From Volvariella volvacea V23 (Eukaryota; Basidiomycota; Agaricomycetes; Agaricales; Pluteaceae), in the NCBI GenBank assembly GCA_000349905.1, contig KB722746.1:752853-816852 (forward strand): a stretch of 64,000 bases of DNA. The letters are read 5' to 3'. The notes under the pieces were generated by a model. The model was not told the DNA's origin. It ran no database searches and was given only the letters and a program-made list of their open reading frames with translations. The translations under genes were made by a program, and so were the position numbers. Shown here piece after piece: positions 23,098-33,946 of the stretch (positions are counted from its first letter, which is position 1; every line of letters starts with the position of its first letter).

Positions 23098-24209
23098 ATG
23101 TTCAAGCCAAAAACCTTTGGACTTATCCTCCTCTTCGCCGCTTTCACTACGGTCGTCGGCGAGCCCTTGTCGGTTACCCGTAGTAATATTTGCGGGACCT
23201 ACATCTCTGATGAGCAAGTGCTCGCTGCGGAGGCGCATTTCCAAGAAAATCAAGTTACTCCTGGCTTTGCCTCGCCGGTTATTGGCGTCTATTTCCACAT
23301 CGTCTCTGCTGACAGTACCCTTGAGAAGGGAAATATCCCGTATGTTACTCTCAACTTATCAAACCCAGTAATTTCTGACTCTTGTCAACGGCGCAGGGAT
23401 TCGCAAGTAAAAGAGCAGATGAGGGTTTTAAACGACGGTTATGCTTCAACCGGCATTTCATTTGTCTTAAAGAATACTACCCGCACTATTAATCAAGATT
23501 GGTTTTATTGGATCAACCCTGGTAGCAGATTTGAGGTCGAAATGAAGGGTCAACTCCGTGTTGGCGGTAAGGCAGATCTCAATGTCTACAGTGTTGGGTG
23601 GGTATCTGCTGTCGAGCACACTCGGGTGCAACTCACGAAAGGCTTAGATTCAACAATGGATTGCTGGGCTATGCTACTTTCCCATGGGATTACACCAGTG
23701 CTAATAAGGATGATGGTGTTGGTAAGTGAAGTGCTCGCAATTACTTAGGTTTCATGGTGCTAATGTCATGTTGTTAGTAATTCTCTTTTCATCCCTCCCA
23801 GGCGGTTCTATGCCCTACTACAACGAAGGAAAGGTAAGCATACGTTATGGCATACAATAATCGGATATCTTACGTTTTGTTTGGCAGACATTGACACACG
23901 AAGTTGGTCATTGGGTAGGATTGTACCACACCTTCCAAGGTGGATGCCCTGATCCTGGAGACTACGTTGACGACACACCTCCCGAGGGTAGTGCTGCTTT
24001 TGGCTGTCCTATTGGTCGGGACTCCTGCCCTGGTGGGGGGCCAGACCCTATTCGTGAGTTCATGCCCAATGATTGCGAGACAAGTATACAAGCTAACGCA
24101 CTCAATAGACAATTTTATGGATTACACCGACGATGCGTGCATGACGGAATTCACACCTGGTCAAGGTGCTCGTGCCCTCAGCCAACTTGCTACATATAGA
24201 GGCCTTTGA
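23098..24209 (+). CDS. Secreted zinc metalloprotease, peptidase M43, copy 5
   Basis: Six exons (23098-23339, 23397-23597, 23648-23721, 23778-23833, 23888-24053, 24109-24209) encode 279 residues. The signal peptide [21 protein letters not shown] is the most divergent of the five. The zinc motif is [11 protein letters not shown] (His195, Glu196, His199, His205); the Met-turn is HNFMDY. The DSQ..EQM and [13 protein letters not shown] blocks align with the other copies, and exon 3 is 12 nt shorter than in copies 1, 2 and 4. GT-AG introns, no damage. An intact F-box gene follows 326 bp downstream on the same strand. Confidence 0.9.
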
Positions 24210-24535
24210 CGGTAGTTGTCGGAAAACGAGAGAGTAGTGCTTACATGCAGTACATGTAAAATCCTATCCCATCCTATACACAAATCAGTACAAAAAGGAC
24301 TACGTATAGGAGTTTTATATTAAGCAATTACGAAAAGCCGAGCACAGCACCTGTAAAAGTTGTGTAATTCTTTGGAGGTGAGAAGCACCGACTAAGAGGG
24401 CAACTTCCAACAGGCAATAGGGTTATTAGGAAGGTACGGGGAGCGGGCCGCCGTGCCGGAAGGGTCCTATAGTCCTATTATGCGAGAAATTTGTCAGAGT
24501 TTTTGGCACATTTTCAATCCTGCAACCCAACCACG
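24210..24535. other. Intergenic region between M43 copy 5 and an F-box gene
   Basis: The first about 60 bp resemble the DNA following M43 copy 2 (TGCTTAYATGCARTACA-type core), marking an old shared duplication. No other feature was seen. Confidence 0.5.
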
Positions 24536-25861
24536 ATGAACGTCTCACCCATTGAAAGACTTCCACCGGAGTTACTTTCTACGATTTTTACCTTCTATTG
24601 CGGCCTTTTCGGAAAGCGACAACGCGGTCCCTTCATCCTGCAGTTAGTCTGCCAGCGCTGGAGGACAATTGCGTGGAACACTCGTGTATTATGGACCTCC
24701 GTAGGATTAAGTGGCAGTAGCGCTGAGTTGGTTGACCACGTTCCCGCCATCAACCGATGGTTTGCAAGATCAGGCAACTTATTGTGCAGCTTTTCGGCGT
24801 GGTTATGGACTTTCTCAACGAGACCCACTTCCCCTACAATCTATGCCGTGTCTCATATCCTGTGTTCCATAGCCTCTCGAGTTCAATCGCTCACCCTATC
24901 GTTAACTGCGCAGGAAATGTATGATTTCCTGGACCTCTTCGACCGTGGTCTCCCTCAACTTCGAAGAATTCAGCTATCAATAAACGACTCTGCCACCGAA
25001 TCTTGCAGACGCCCACTTTCCTTTTTATCCTCTCCCAAACTCGATAGCGTTGTCATACTCTCGGGCACGGGTATATCGCGTTTCCTCAATGACAAAAAAT
25101 TTCTCGATGCCTTCCCCCAATCCCTTCGGGTTGTGGACCAGTACGTCGACTTGCAGCCCACTACAATTTTAAGCCTACTCTCCAAGTTTCGTGGTCTGGA
25201 AGTCATCATTCTCCGGCTTTGTGAAACAGGAGGAGGATTGCTCCCAGAGGATACCAAATTCTGCTTCTTACATACATCGCTTCGCCATCTCCATCTCGCC
25301 TTCGCAGGTGCTGGTATCCGGTCACTATTCAGGGCTGTTCAATTCCCCTTCCTCAGGTCCCTTTCTCTGTCATTTATAAAGGAGTCTGCAGGGATCTTAG
25401 AACTCGTCGCGGAGGCATCTCCGCCCCTGGAACGATTGGCACTGAATTGCTTCAAAGTCGGGACGGACGAGCTCCTGAGATTTTTAGAGCAAACTCCCAC
25501 CATCACGCACCTTAGCCTCGTTGAATGCGATTGCTTCAACTGGAGCCTCATTTCAAGTCTCACGCTGTCGCGGCGCAACAGAGTGCAGTATTTGCCCAAA
25601 CCCGAGTACTTTGAGATTGGCAACGAGTCGGACACTGTATCTAAGGTACCAAGCGAGGACTTGATAGAATTTGTTGAATCTCGGTGGTGGTACTCGAGTC
25701 TTAGTACTGTTGTGATTTGGGAGGATGAGGAGCGGGAAGAGGAGGAGTGGCAGGAGCACGTTTCAACGATGAGAGACGAAGGGTTGGAGTATTTCATGGA
25801 TACTGTGTGGAAAGATTGTTGGGACTGCAGTTTGGATGTAGACTGGCTAGAAACCCGGTAA
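24536..25861 (+). CDS. F-box/leucine-rich repeat-like protein (intact)
   Basis: An intronless 441-codon gene. The F-box is at residues about 4-50 (SPIERLPPELLSTIF, then LVCQRWRTIAWNTRVLWTSV), the part expected to bind Skp1 in an SCF ubiquitin ligase. The rest is a chain of irregular Leu-rich segments, typical of the expanded Agaricomycete F-box family, closing with the family's DLIEFVESRWW motif. The start is the ATG at 24536, right before the F-box. It is the intact partner of the relics after M43 copies 2 and 4. Target proteins are unknown. Confidence 0.87.
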   Translation: MNVSPIERLPPELLSTIFTFYCGLFGKRQRGPFILQLVCQRWRTIAWNTRVLWTSVGLSGSSAELVDHVPAINRWFARSGNLLCSFSAWLWTFSTRPTSPTIYAVSHILCSIASRVQSLTLSLTAQEMYDFLDLFDRGLPQLRRIQLSINDSATESCRRPLSFLSSPKLDSVVILSGTGISRFLNDKKFLDAFPQSLRVVDQYVDLQPTTILSLLSKFRGLEVIILRLCETGGGLLPEDTKFCFLHTSLRHLHLAFAGAGIRSLFRAVQFPFLRSLSLSFIKESAGILELVAEASPPLERLALNCFKVGTDELLRFLEQTPTITHLSLVECDCFNWSLISSLTLSRRNRVQYLPKPEYFEIGNESDTVSKVPSEDLIEFVESRWWYSSLSTVVIWEDEEREEEEWQEHVSTMRDEGLEYFMDTVWKDCWDCSLDVDWLETR

Positions 25862-26192
25862 TGTTCATTGCATAAGGTCGTCCTTTTTCGTGTTGTAGCA
25901 GCATGTGAGTGACTTGAGTACTTTGCAGCTGGGCCTTGGCGGTGGGTGATAGATGGGGGTTGAGGGAATCGGAGCTTAATGCACTCGATATAATATTTGG
26001 AGGGAGGCAGGACTTGCACTGGGACACCTTGTAGGGAATTAGTTTGCACATAAGTTAGCTGTGGTAGACCATAGGCATCGGGAAATGCCAAGCCATCTAT
26101 TTTTAGCCGCGTGAGCGGATACGACAAACTATCGATTTTCGCACAAATCAGACTTGGTCGCCCCCAACTTATACCCACTGTCGGTGCACTGA
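25862..26192. other. Intergenic region, likely promoter of the ICMT-like gene
   Basis: No distinct element was seen. A long antisense frame through here and the neighbouring F-box gene is a shadow. Confidence 0.5.
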
Positions 26193-26991
26193 ATGTCGCT
26201 CTTGAGATTGCCATTCCTTTGGTCTATGACATGGGGTATTCATACCACAATGACCCCTCCACACCCTCCCCCTTTACCCCAAGAGCGGCTCCGCCCAACC
26301 GGTCTTGAAGTAGTCGCACCAGTATTTCCGCTGGTAGCCAAGGTGTGTGGGCACTGGACTGCACAGGTCTAGATCTTCATCCATCAGCGTCTCGACTTTT
26401 GCTAACATGTGTCGTAATCGACTCCAGGGATTCTTCTGGATCGCTGCGGCGTCAGAAACCGCCCTGATTCTTGCAAGCGTCCACCCGACTTGGTTGTTTT
26501 CCGTACGCGTGATCGAATTGCTCCTCCATCCCACGCTCCCGTTATCGTCCATCTCCAACATACGCATTAACGCCACATATCTCGCTGGGTGGTTCCTTGT
26601 CCTCACTGGCGCCCTCATTCGGAAAACATGCTATCGGATCATGGGAAACCAGTTTACATTTGAACTAGGGATACGGCAAGACCACAAGCTCATTACTACT
26701 GGGCCTTATTCTGTCGTTCGCCATCCAAGTTACACCGGCGCTCTTTTTGCTGCTGTGGGCTCTGTCGTGTGCCACTTTACAAGCGGGTCTTGGCTCATGG
26801 AGTGTTCTGGGTACGTTCCGAAGACATGGAGGTTCTATCTAAGTCTTGTGATGGTTGGTGTGGGGGTTGCATCATCGGCTCTGGGGACCAGGATGAGGAA
26901 GGAGGACGAGATGTTGAAGAGGACGTTTGGGGAGGAGTGGGTTAGGTGGGTTGCCAAAGTTCCGTACCGCATTCTTCCTGGAATCTATTAG
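26193..26991 (+). CDS. Protein-S-isoprenylcysteine O-methyltransferase-like membrane protein
   Basis: Two exons (26193-26342 and 26428-26991) encode 237 residues. The first exon reads MSLLRLPFLWSM and then TPPHPPPLPQERLRPTG, in the frame that joins exon 2. The protein has several hydrophobic segments and the ICMT signature: LITTGPYSVVRHPSYTG, with the conserved Arg-His-Pro and Tyr-Gly. A C-terminal EEWVRW binding motif sits close to the end. The family (Ste14-like) methylates the prenylated cysteine of Ras-type GTPases and mating pheromones at the ER, with S-adenosylmethionine as donor. Basidiomycete genomes carry several such paralogues, so assignment to Ste14 itself is not claimed. Confidence 0.85.
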
Positions 26992-27374
26992 GCTGAAATA
27001 TATAACATCCTATACTCCTTATTCCTTCTGCCTGGTGCTCGGGCCGTTCGCTCCGTTGCACAACTTCGAATGCTGGCCTTCTTTCCCGCCTTCGTGATGA
27101 GCGCTTCCGACATGTCGCATTCAGACTTCTTCAAGCATACATTTTTGACATATAGCGAGTCTCCTACGGTCGCATGACAAAGCCTTCTCCGTGTCCTTCC
27201 CAAAAGCCGTGTGCCCTGTCGCCGTTCTGTTCTCAGATGACCTGTTCCACAAGGAAGAAGCAACTACACTGAATTTCTTCAAACCCGATACAACTCCGCT
27301 GTTGTGTGTCGATGACGTGACATCTCCTGCTATTTATAATGATGGAGTCCGCACACCGAACCCTCGCAGACGCG
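26992..27374. other. Intergenic region with putative TATA element of the GH35 gene
   Basis: TATTTATAAT at 27331-27340 lies 35-44 bp upstream of the preferred start at 27375. It would place the transcription start after the upstream ATG at 27342, one argument for the downstream start. Confidence 0.45.
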
Positions 27375-30300
27375 ATGAAGCAGTTTTCTGCGTTGCTGGC
27401 GCTTGCGTCTGTGCTACCCCTGGTTTTGACGAGCACTTTGCATGCACGACAGTCTCAAAATGATGAGAGTAGCAAATATGTGCTTCCCGACGGCTCTCGT
27501 TAGTCGAATTGCTCTCCTCTTCTGACTTATACCAATTCATCATTGCTCTATCCTCTCAGCCAACTTTTATCACGGACAATCCGATGCCTCTGTGACATTC
27601 GATCAGCACTCTCTGCTGCTGGACGGAAAGGCATGTTCCCCCGAGCATTCAGCAAACGGTTGACTAACTTACTCGGTAGAGAATTATGTTCTTCTCCGGA
27701 GAGTTTCACCCGTTCCGTCTGCCCGCTCCGGAATTGTGGAGGGATGTACTCGAAAAGTACGAGCCACATTGAGAGAGATGGGCGATTGTACCTGACCTAA
27801 CCACTCCCCTCCGTGATTCCTTAGATTCAAAGTAACTTTCCTTCGCAACCTGGGGTTCATATGACGGCTGACCACGAGGTATAGGCAGCTGGATTCAACG
27901 GAGTTTCCGTCTATTGGCACTGGGGTTTGACGGCCCCCAATCCTTCAGAAGTTCGCTTTACGGAGCACAATGACCTCGCCAAGCTCTACCAAGTCGCGAA
28001 AGAAGTCGGGATTCTGGTTATTGTTCGCCCAGGGTAAGCGTTCTAATGTCTCTTTTTCGAGTAATAGTAACGTTTTGAGCAGTCCATATGTAAATGCTGA
28101 GACCGCAGGAGGTACTGCCCAATTCGTGGTGACGTATTGAGGAACTGCTGATCAAGAGATTAGGTGGTATTCCTGGATGGGCAACTAATCTTCCTGGACT
28201 GGCGCGTTCGAATGCTACGGATTACAAGGCTGCTTGGCATCCATAGTAAGTTATAAACGCACCATCACGCACTTGGTGATAACCACTGCCTTAGCATCCT
28301 TCAATTTGCGAAAGAGACAGCACCTTTCCAGGTGAGTTACCCAGAATGAAATCCAGGAGCTCCATCGACTAAAACGAGCCAATAGTACCCTGATGGACCT
28401 GTAATTGGTATGCCCGGTGACCATCGCGATCTTTCGGAAAATCTAATGTCATGATCAACAGCGATTCAAAGCGAGAACGAATTCGCGACCACCTCCCAAG
28501 CTCGCGTCCCTGGTCTCAACGAGCACATGCAAGATATTATCGATACCCTCCGTGAAGGCGGAATCACTAAAATTCCGACAATTCATAACGATAAGAACCC
28601 AAGTGGACAATACTCTCAGAAAGGGCTGGGAAAGGTTGATTTGTAAGTCACGCTTCATAATCCACAACTATAGCTAACGAGGACCGTTTTAGATACGGAT
28701 GGGACGGGTAAGTAAAGGGCCATTTGATACGCTATCGGTGCTCATACATTCACGATACAATCAGCTATCCACTCGGTTTTGACTGCGATAGCCCCTCCAC
28801 CTGGAGCGAGCTCTCTACACGTAAGTTGCTAGCCATTCCAGTGAGACTTCCAGCCAACCCCTGCCATAGAGATGGACACCAACCACCAACGCTGGAATCC
28901 TGCCGAACCACTTGCCTTATTCGAATGGCAAGGTAAGTATGAGCCTGTAGAGGAGATCTCAATCACTGAGGTCCCACAAGGTGGCGCCTTCTCGTACTGG
29001 TCCGGACCCTCATACGATATGTGCTATCAGCTCATAAATGAGCAATTTGCAAATGTGAGTTTTATAGGCAGTACACGACTCTTTTTTAGACTAAATACTG
29101 CTTTCTAGGTTTATTACAAGGTATTGCCCTCTCAATTGGAACCGCTGGGTTCTAAAATCAACTCTGAATAGAATAACTACGCCTCAGGTGTAAGCATTCA
29201 GAACCTGTATATGACATACGGTACGTTTGTTCTTTCTTGTCCGGATACGTGTTCCTAAGCGAATCAAATTCAGGGGGAACGAATTGGGGCAACATGCATA
29301 CCCATACCATATATTCGAGTTACGAGTAAGTGTGGATCCCTTTTCTGTCCCGGAGGAAGTAGCCAATGATATATTATCTTCGTTCCTAGTTATGGTGCTG
29401 TGCGTATTGATGATACCTCCTTCACTTCTCCGGTCTAATCTGATTGGATATCAGGCCATTCGCGAAGATCGCACGTTATCGCCCAAGCTCGCGGAAATTA
29501 AACTCCAGAGTTACTTCCTTCACGCGTCACCAGATTACTTACTAGTCGGCCGCGTTGGCAACGGAACCGTTGGCCAAGGGACAGCATATAGTACCTCAAG
29601 CGAGATTTACACGACTAACTTGTATTCACGTCCTAGTGGCACCAACTTCTACATAGTAAGACAACTCACAAACCGGAAGACGACAGAGACGAGTTTCAAG
29701 TTGCAAGTGAATACGACCGCTGGTCCTCTTACCATCCCGCAGAACGGAAATCTGACTCTAGATGGAAGAGAGTCAAAGATTATCGTAACGAATTATCCAT
29801 TTGGAAAGTCAAAAATTCAGTACTCAACTGCAGAGGTCAGTCACTCTCTCGATATCTTGACCTTATACTGATGCGAAGGTGGCGGTAGGTGATGACTTGG
29901 ACGACTTTGGATGGCGTGCGTGAATCGCATTCTTCTGGTGGAGTGTAATCTCATATTGTTCTGCAGGTTGACACGATCTTGCTTTACGGAAACCGGGCTA
30001 AATATCTCGAAATTGTGCTTGAAAACCCAACTCGTGCTCCCGTCACCACGGTTGGCTCCAGCACCGTCAAACCAACCGCAAGCGCAACGGTACTGCCTAA
30101 CAACGCTCCACTTCTTCGGTTATTACTCACTAGATCGATATCCTTTTGCAGATTGTTACCCTAGCTGGTACGCCTTCAAGTATTACTCAAGCGACGTTCG
30201 GAAACACTAGAGTAATGGTAACTGATAAGAAGACCGCATCGTCGTTCTGGGCACCTCGTTTGGCTGGCACTTCGGGGTACAATCATTACCACCAGACCCC

Positions 30301-32055
30301 AGACGTACCAGCTATCCTCGTTCAAGGACCCTACCTCGTCCGAAGCGCAACAGCGAAAGGCCCAACGATAGCCCTTACCGGCGATTTGAACAGCACGTCC
30401 GCCATCTCAGTCTACGCACCCGCTCGATTCACCAGTGTCACGTGGAATGGTGCAAACGTTAGAGTGACGAGAAACAGGTTGGGAGCATTGGAGGGCACGA
30501 TTAACTTCCCGAACGAGCTGCTGAACAACGTGATTGTACCGGACCTTAAAACATTGGAGTGGAAGTGCGCTGATTCGCTACCGGAGTTGCAACCTGGGTT
30601 TGATGATGGCGACTGGGTTCTGGCGAATAAGACATCGACGAGTAGGCCTCAGCAACCCTCTGCTGGAAAGGTATGCATTTTGTGGACTTGGGACGCAGTA
30701 CGACTAATAGCCTGTTCAGTTCGTTCTATATTCAAGCGAGTAAGTAGAGTCTAACATGACCAGTAGCGCATTACTCATGTTTTATCTAGGTATGGCTTCC
30801 ACGCGGGGCAGTGGGTATGGCGAGGTCATTTTACAGGAAAGGCTGCTGGAGTTCAATTATCAATTCAAGGGTTCGTTATAAGTCTTTATCCTTAATGACA
30901 ATTCTCACTCTATCTCCAGAGGATTCTCGTTTGGGTATTCTGCATTCATCAACTCCCACTTCCTGGGTTCAGGGCAGGGCAGCTCCCACAGTCAAGATGG
31001 CGTTGACATTCTTTCACCCACGTTCAACTTTACTGCAGATCAACTTAATGACGGCGACAATGGTAAGAGTCTACGGGCCTCAATGTCCTTGATTTAGGTT
31101 GAGAGGTTCCTCTCACTTAGTGTTGACTATCATTCATGATTCCACCGGCATGAACCAAGATTGTAAGGAGCTATTGGTCACTGTTCCATATCTTTGTTTA
31201 CACCGTACCTGCATAGTTAACATCAACGATGAGCATAAGACACCGCGAGGTATAAGAGGGTATAAGCTATTGTCCGATGACGGTAAAGACTTTACGGAAT
31301 GGAGAGTCGCTGGAAGTAAGCACCATTCCTCTACGGTCTAGAGCAGAGTTTTCATTCATTCGGACAGACGTAGGAGGAGAAAACGCTCCAGACTATGTAC
31401 GAGGACCATACAATGAGGGTGGCTGGTGGTTCGAGAGGGTCGGTGCGTGCACTAGAAACAACCTTCCTCGTATGGCTATGTGTCACGTTGACTGATCATT
31501 ATCAGGTGCTCATCTTCCTGGTTATGACGACTCTGCCTGGAAAACTGGGTGCACCCCGTATCAAGGGGCTAGCAAACCTGGTGTTACCGTCTACAGGACG
31601 AAATTCAAATTGGACCTCCCTCGCGGAGCTGACCTTCCCCTTGCATTCGACTTTGCGCTTGATAGCGTCGCGCCGCATCGCGTATTAATTTACGTCAACG
31701 GCTGGCAATTTGGGCGGTCAGTTCTAGTCATCTTCTAAGTTCTTTGTTTGACTCAAACCTATTGTCCCCCAGATTCCTGTCATCCCTTGGCCCTCAAACG
31801 AGCTATCCCATTCCTGAGGGCATTCTGAATCACCATGGAGAAAATGAGATCCTTATCTCACTCTGGGCGCTCAGTGGGTGTTGATTTATTAAATCAATGG
31901 CCATTGCGTTCTAAAAGAAACTAGATCTCCAAGGTGCCAAGTTATCCTCCCTTTCATTGAATAAACGGGCAACGATCGCATCGAGCAAGAGAGCAGAGGT
32001 CGATATCGTCAAGGCTCCCAATTGGGCAGAGCTTCGCAGTGCTAAAATCGAGTAG
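27375..32055 (+). CDS. Secreted beta-galactosidase, GH35 family (lacA-like)
   Basis: A large gene of more than 25 exons for a protein of roughly 1000 residues. The signal peptide begins [18 protein letters not shown]; an in-frame ATG 33 bp upstream (27342) is less likely. GH35 landmarks in order: [42 protein letters not shown], the acid/base Glu in IAIQSENEF (near 28480), the nucleophile Glu in [11 protein letters not shown] (near 28925-28990), YMTYGGTNWGN, then the jelly-roll domains and a final LRSAKIE before TAG. The enzyme removes terminal beta-galactose from plant polysaccharides outside the cell. Oddities: micro-exons of 7 nt (27825-27831) and 10 nt (29390-29399), others of 12 and 15 nt, and one GC-AG intron (27631-27679). 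No stop or frameshift was seen when spliced this way. Positions after about 30100 may be off by a base. Confidence 0.9.
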
Positions 32056-32608
32056 CCAGACGAAACTAATGTTAACGACCCTACCCAATAGAATGCAGTT
32101 CCAAAAGCGCATGCCGCTGTCCTCCTATCCCCTGTTCGCGCTGATTTTTGGAATTGAAATGTGAATGGTTTTGGGTAATTGCTGACCAATGGAAACTCAA
32201 ACCTCTTCTTGTGACGCTCATCATGACGACACAACTGACAAGGTTCTTTCAGACTTCCGGGGCCTTTCTCGCGTGACTGCAAGTCTAACCCAAACCGTGA
32301 AGCCCTGTTGACCGGGCTAGCCTGTCAAGGGATGAGGTAAAGCCTATGAGCCGCGGGCGTCCATTCTCTTACTTGCGGATGGGAATCGTGTTTCCTGCTC
32401 TCACCAGTCTCGACCCCTCCCACCGATACTTTGCCTGCCTGGCTCATCGGATCGAGTGCAGTCCCCTGTCAGCGGAGTTAGGACTTCAAATTCCAAGTGA
32501 GCCGCACTTGTCATCGATGATTCAAGCAAACTCCACACTTTCTCACGTTCCAACTTCTTGAGAGAGTATCTAGCACCCTTTCATGAGTCAATTCGACTCC
32601 CTAACGCT
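32056..32608. other. Intergenic region
   Basis: About 550 bp between GH35 and the next F-box gene, no element recognised. Confidence 0.5.
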
Positions 32609-33946
32609 ATGAACACATCGCCTATCGACGCACTTCCGCCTGAAACGCTCTCTCATATCTTTGTCTCTTATTACGGCCTCACAGCGAGACCTCAAATCGC
32701 TACCAAAGCACTAGGACTCGTGTGTAGGCGCTGGAGGTTCGTCGCATTGGGCACTCAAATATTATGGACGTCCATCAAGCTGCTGGGGGATGTCGCTTGC
32801 GTTGCTCGTCATATCCTCCATATTAACAATTGGCTAGCTCGATCGAAAGACCTGCCATGCAATGTCGAAGCGACCTTGTGGACGAGTCATGGACTATCAT
32901 TAATTTTCCCGCTGCGTCAAATCCTCTATCCAATAAGCGCCCGAATTCGGAGTATCGCTTTATTGGTCGAGCTCGAAGAATTAAAGGGATACCTTGAACT
33001 CTTCATACAGGGCTTCCCCCGACTACGAATTCTCACGATTTCACTGTTGAATGAGGGGTTGGGGGGTGTTGGAGTACCCGAAGGCGATAACTTCAGCCTC
33101 TGTCTCACGGGTTGTCCTCAACTCGAGTTCGTGAGGCTGTCGCCGGGCATCCTCAAGCTAATTCGAGAAGAAAACTTAGTTCAGGCTTTACCAAAATCGC
33201 TTAAATACTTTGATCAATGTTTTGAATTGCAGCCCACGACGGTTCTGAACCTTCTTTCGGGATTTCGCAACCTCGAAGACCTCGATCTCGAGATTATCAT
33301 TTACCACAATGTGGTCAGACCTCTCCCCAGGAACGCGGGATATCAATTCTCACATACGTCCCTTCGCCGCCTTGGCCTCACCTTTACGGACGTTGGTATT
33401 CGACCACTGTTCGAGGCTGTTCGCTTCCCCTCCCTTACGAATCTTACCCTATCAGAAATACCCGATCCCGCGGGAATTTTGAGCTCCATTGCGAAGGCCT
33501 CACCACCTCTGGAGTCTTTGAGCCTCCACGAGTTTCGTGTCACCTCAGAAGAGCTCTTACAATTCTTCCAAACCGTTTCCACCATCTCACGTCTTTCACT
33601 ATCGGACTGTGGATGTTTCGATCACGAACTGATCTCCGCCCTTACTCTATCTCCCGTTGATTCCGTTCAATACCTGCCGGTTCTCGACCATTTAAATGTT
33701 AGAGAGGAGCATGGCGTCGATTTACGGGTAGAAGATGAGGACTTGGTCGCCTTTATCGAATCAAGGTGGAGCGTGCAACTCGAGGGGTTCTCCCGGATCC
33801 ATTATGTGAGGATCACCAGCACCAGGGAGCTGACTGGGGCGCTTTACGAGCGGATATCTGTCATGAAAGCTAAAGGGCTTTGCTGTGATATGTCTGGAAT
33901 GGATTTCGAGAGTGAGCTAACTCTGGCCCTCTCGGCGCTTGCATAA
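32609..33946 (+). CDS. F-box/leucine-rich repeat-like protein (intact)
   Basis: An intronless 445-codon gene starting at MNTSPIDALPPETLSHIF, the F-box. It continues LVCRRWRFVALGTQILWTS, then Leu-rich segments with the family landmarks LQPTTVLNLLSGFRNLEDL, AGILSSIAKASPPLESL and the C-terminal LVAFIESRWSVQLEGFSRI. It is a presumed substrate receptor of an SCF ubiquitin ligase, closely related to the gene at 24536. No damage seen. Confidence 0.87.
   Translation: MNTSPIDALPPETLSHIFVSYYGLTARPQIATKALGLVCRRWRFVALGTQILWTSIKLLGDVACVARHILHINNWLARSKDLPCNVEATLWTSHGLSLIFPLRQILYPISARIRSIALLVELEELKGYLELFIQGFPRLRILTISLLNEGLGGVGVPEGDNFSLCLTGCPQLEFVRLSPGILKLIREENLVQALPKSLKYFDQCFELQPTTVLNLLSGFRNLEDLDLEIIIYHNVVRPLPRNAGYQFSHTSLRRLGLTFTDVGIRPLFEAVRFPSLTNLTLSEIPDPAGILSSIAKASPPLESLSLHEFRVTSEELLQFFQTVSTISRLSLSDCGCFDHELISALTLSPVDSVQYLPVLDHLNVREEHGVDLRVEDEDLVAFIESRWSVQLEGFSRIHYVRITSTRELTGALYERISVMKAKGLCCDMSGMDFESELTLALSALA

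Noticed and set aside
25339..26214. 291-codon minus-strand frame
   Set aside because: Antisense to the F-box gene at 24536 and its 3' side; low-complexity composition and no domain.
27757..27884. Apparent frameshift in the GH35 gene between DVLEK and AAGFN
   Set aside because: Resolved by a 7-nt micro-exon with proper GT and AG on both sides.
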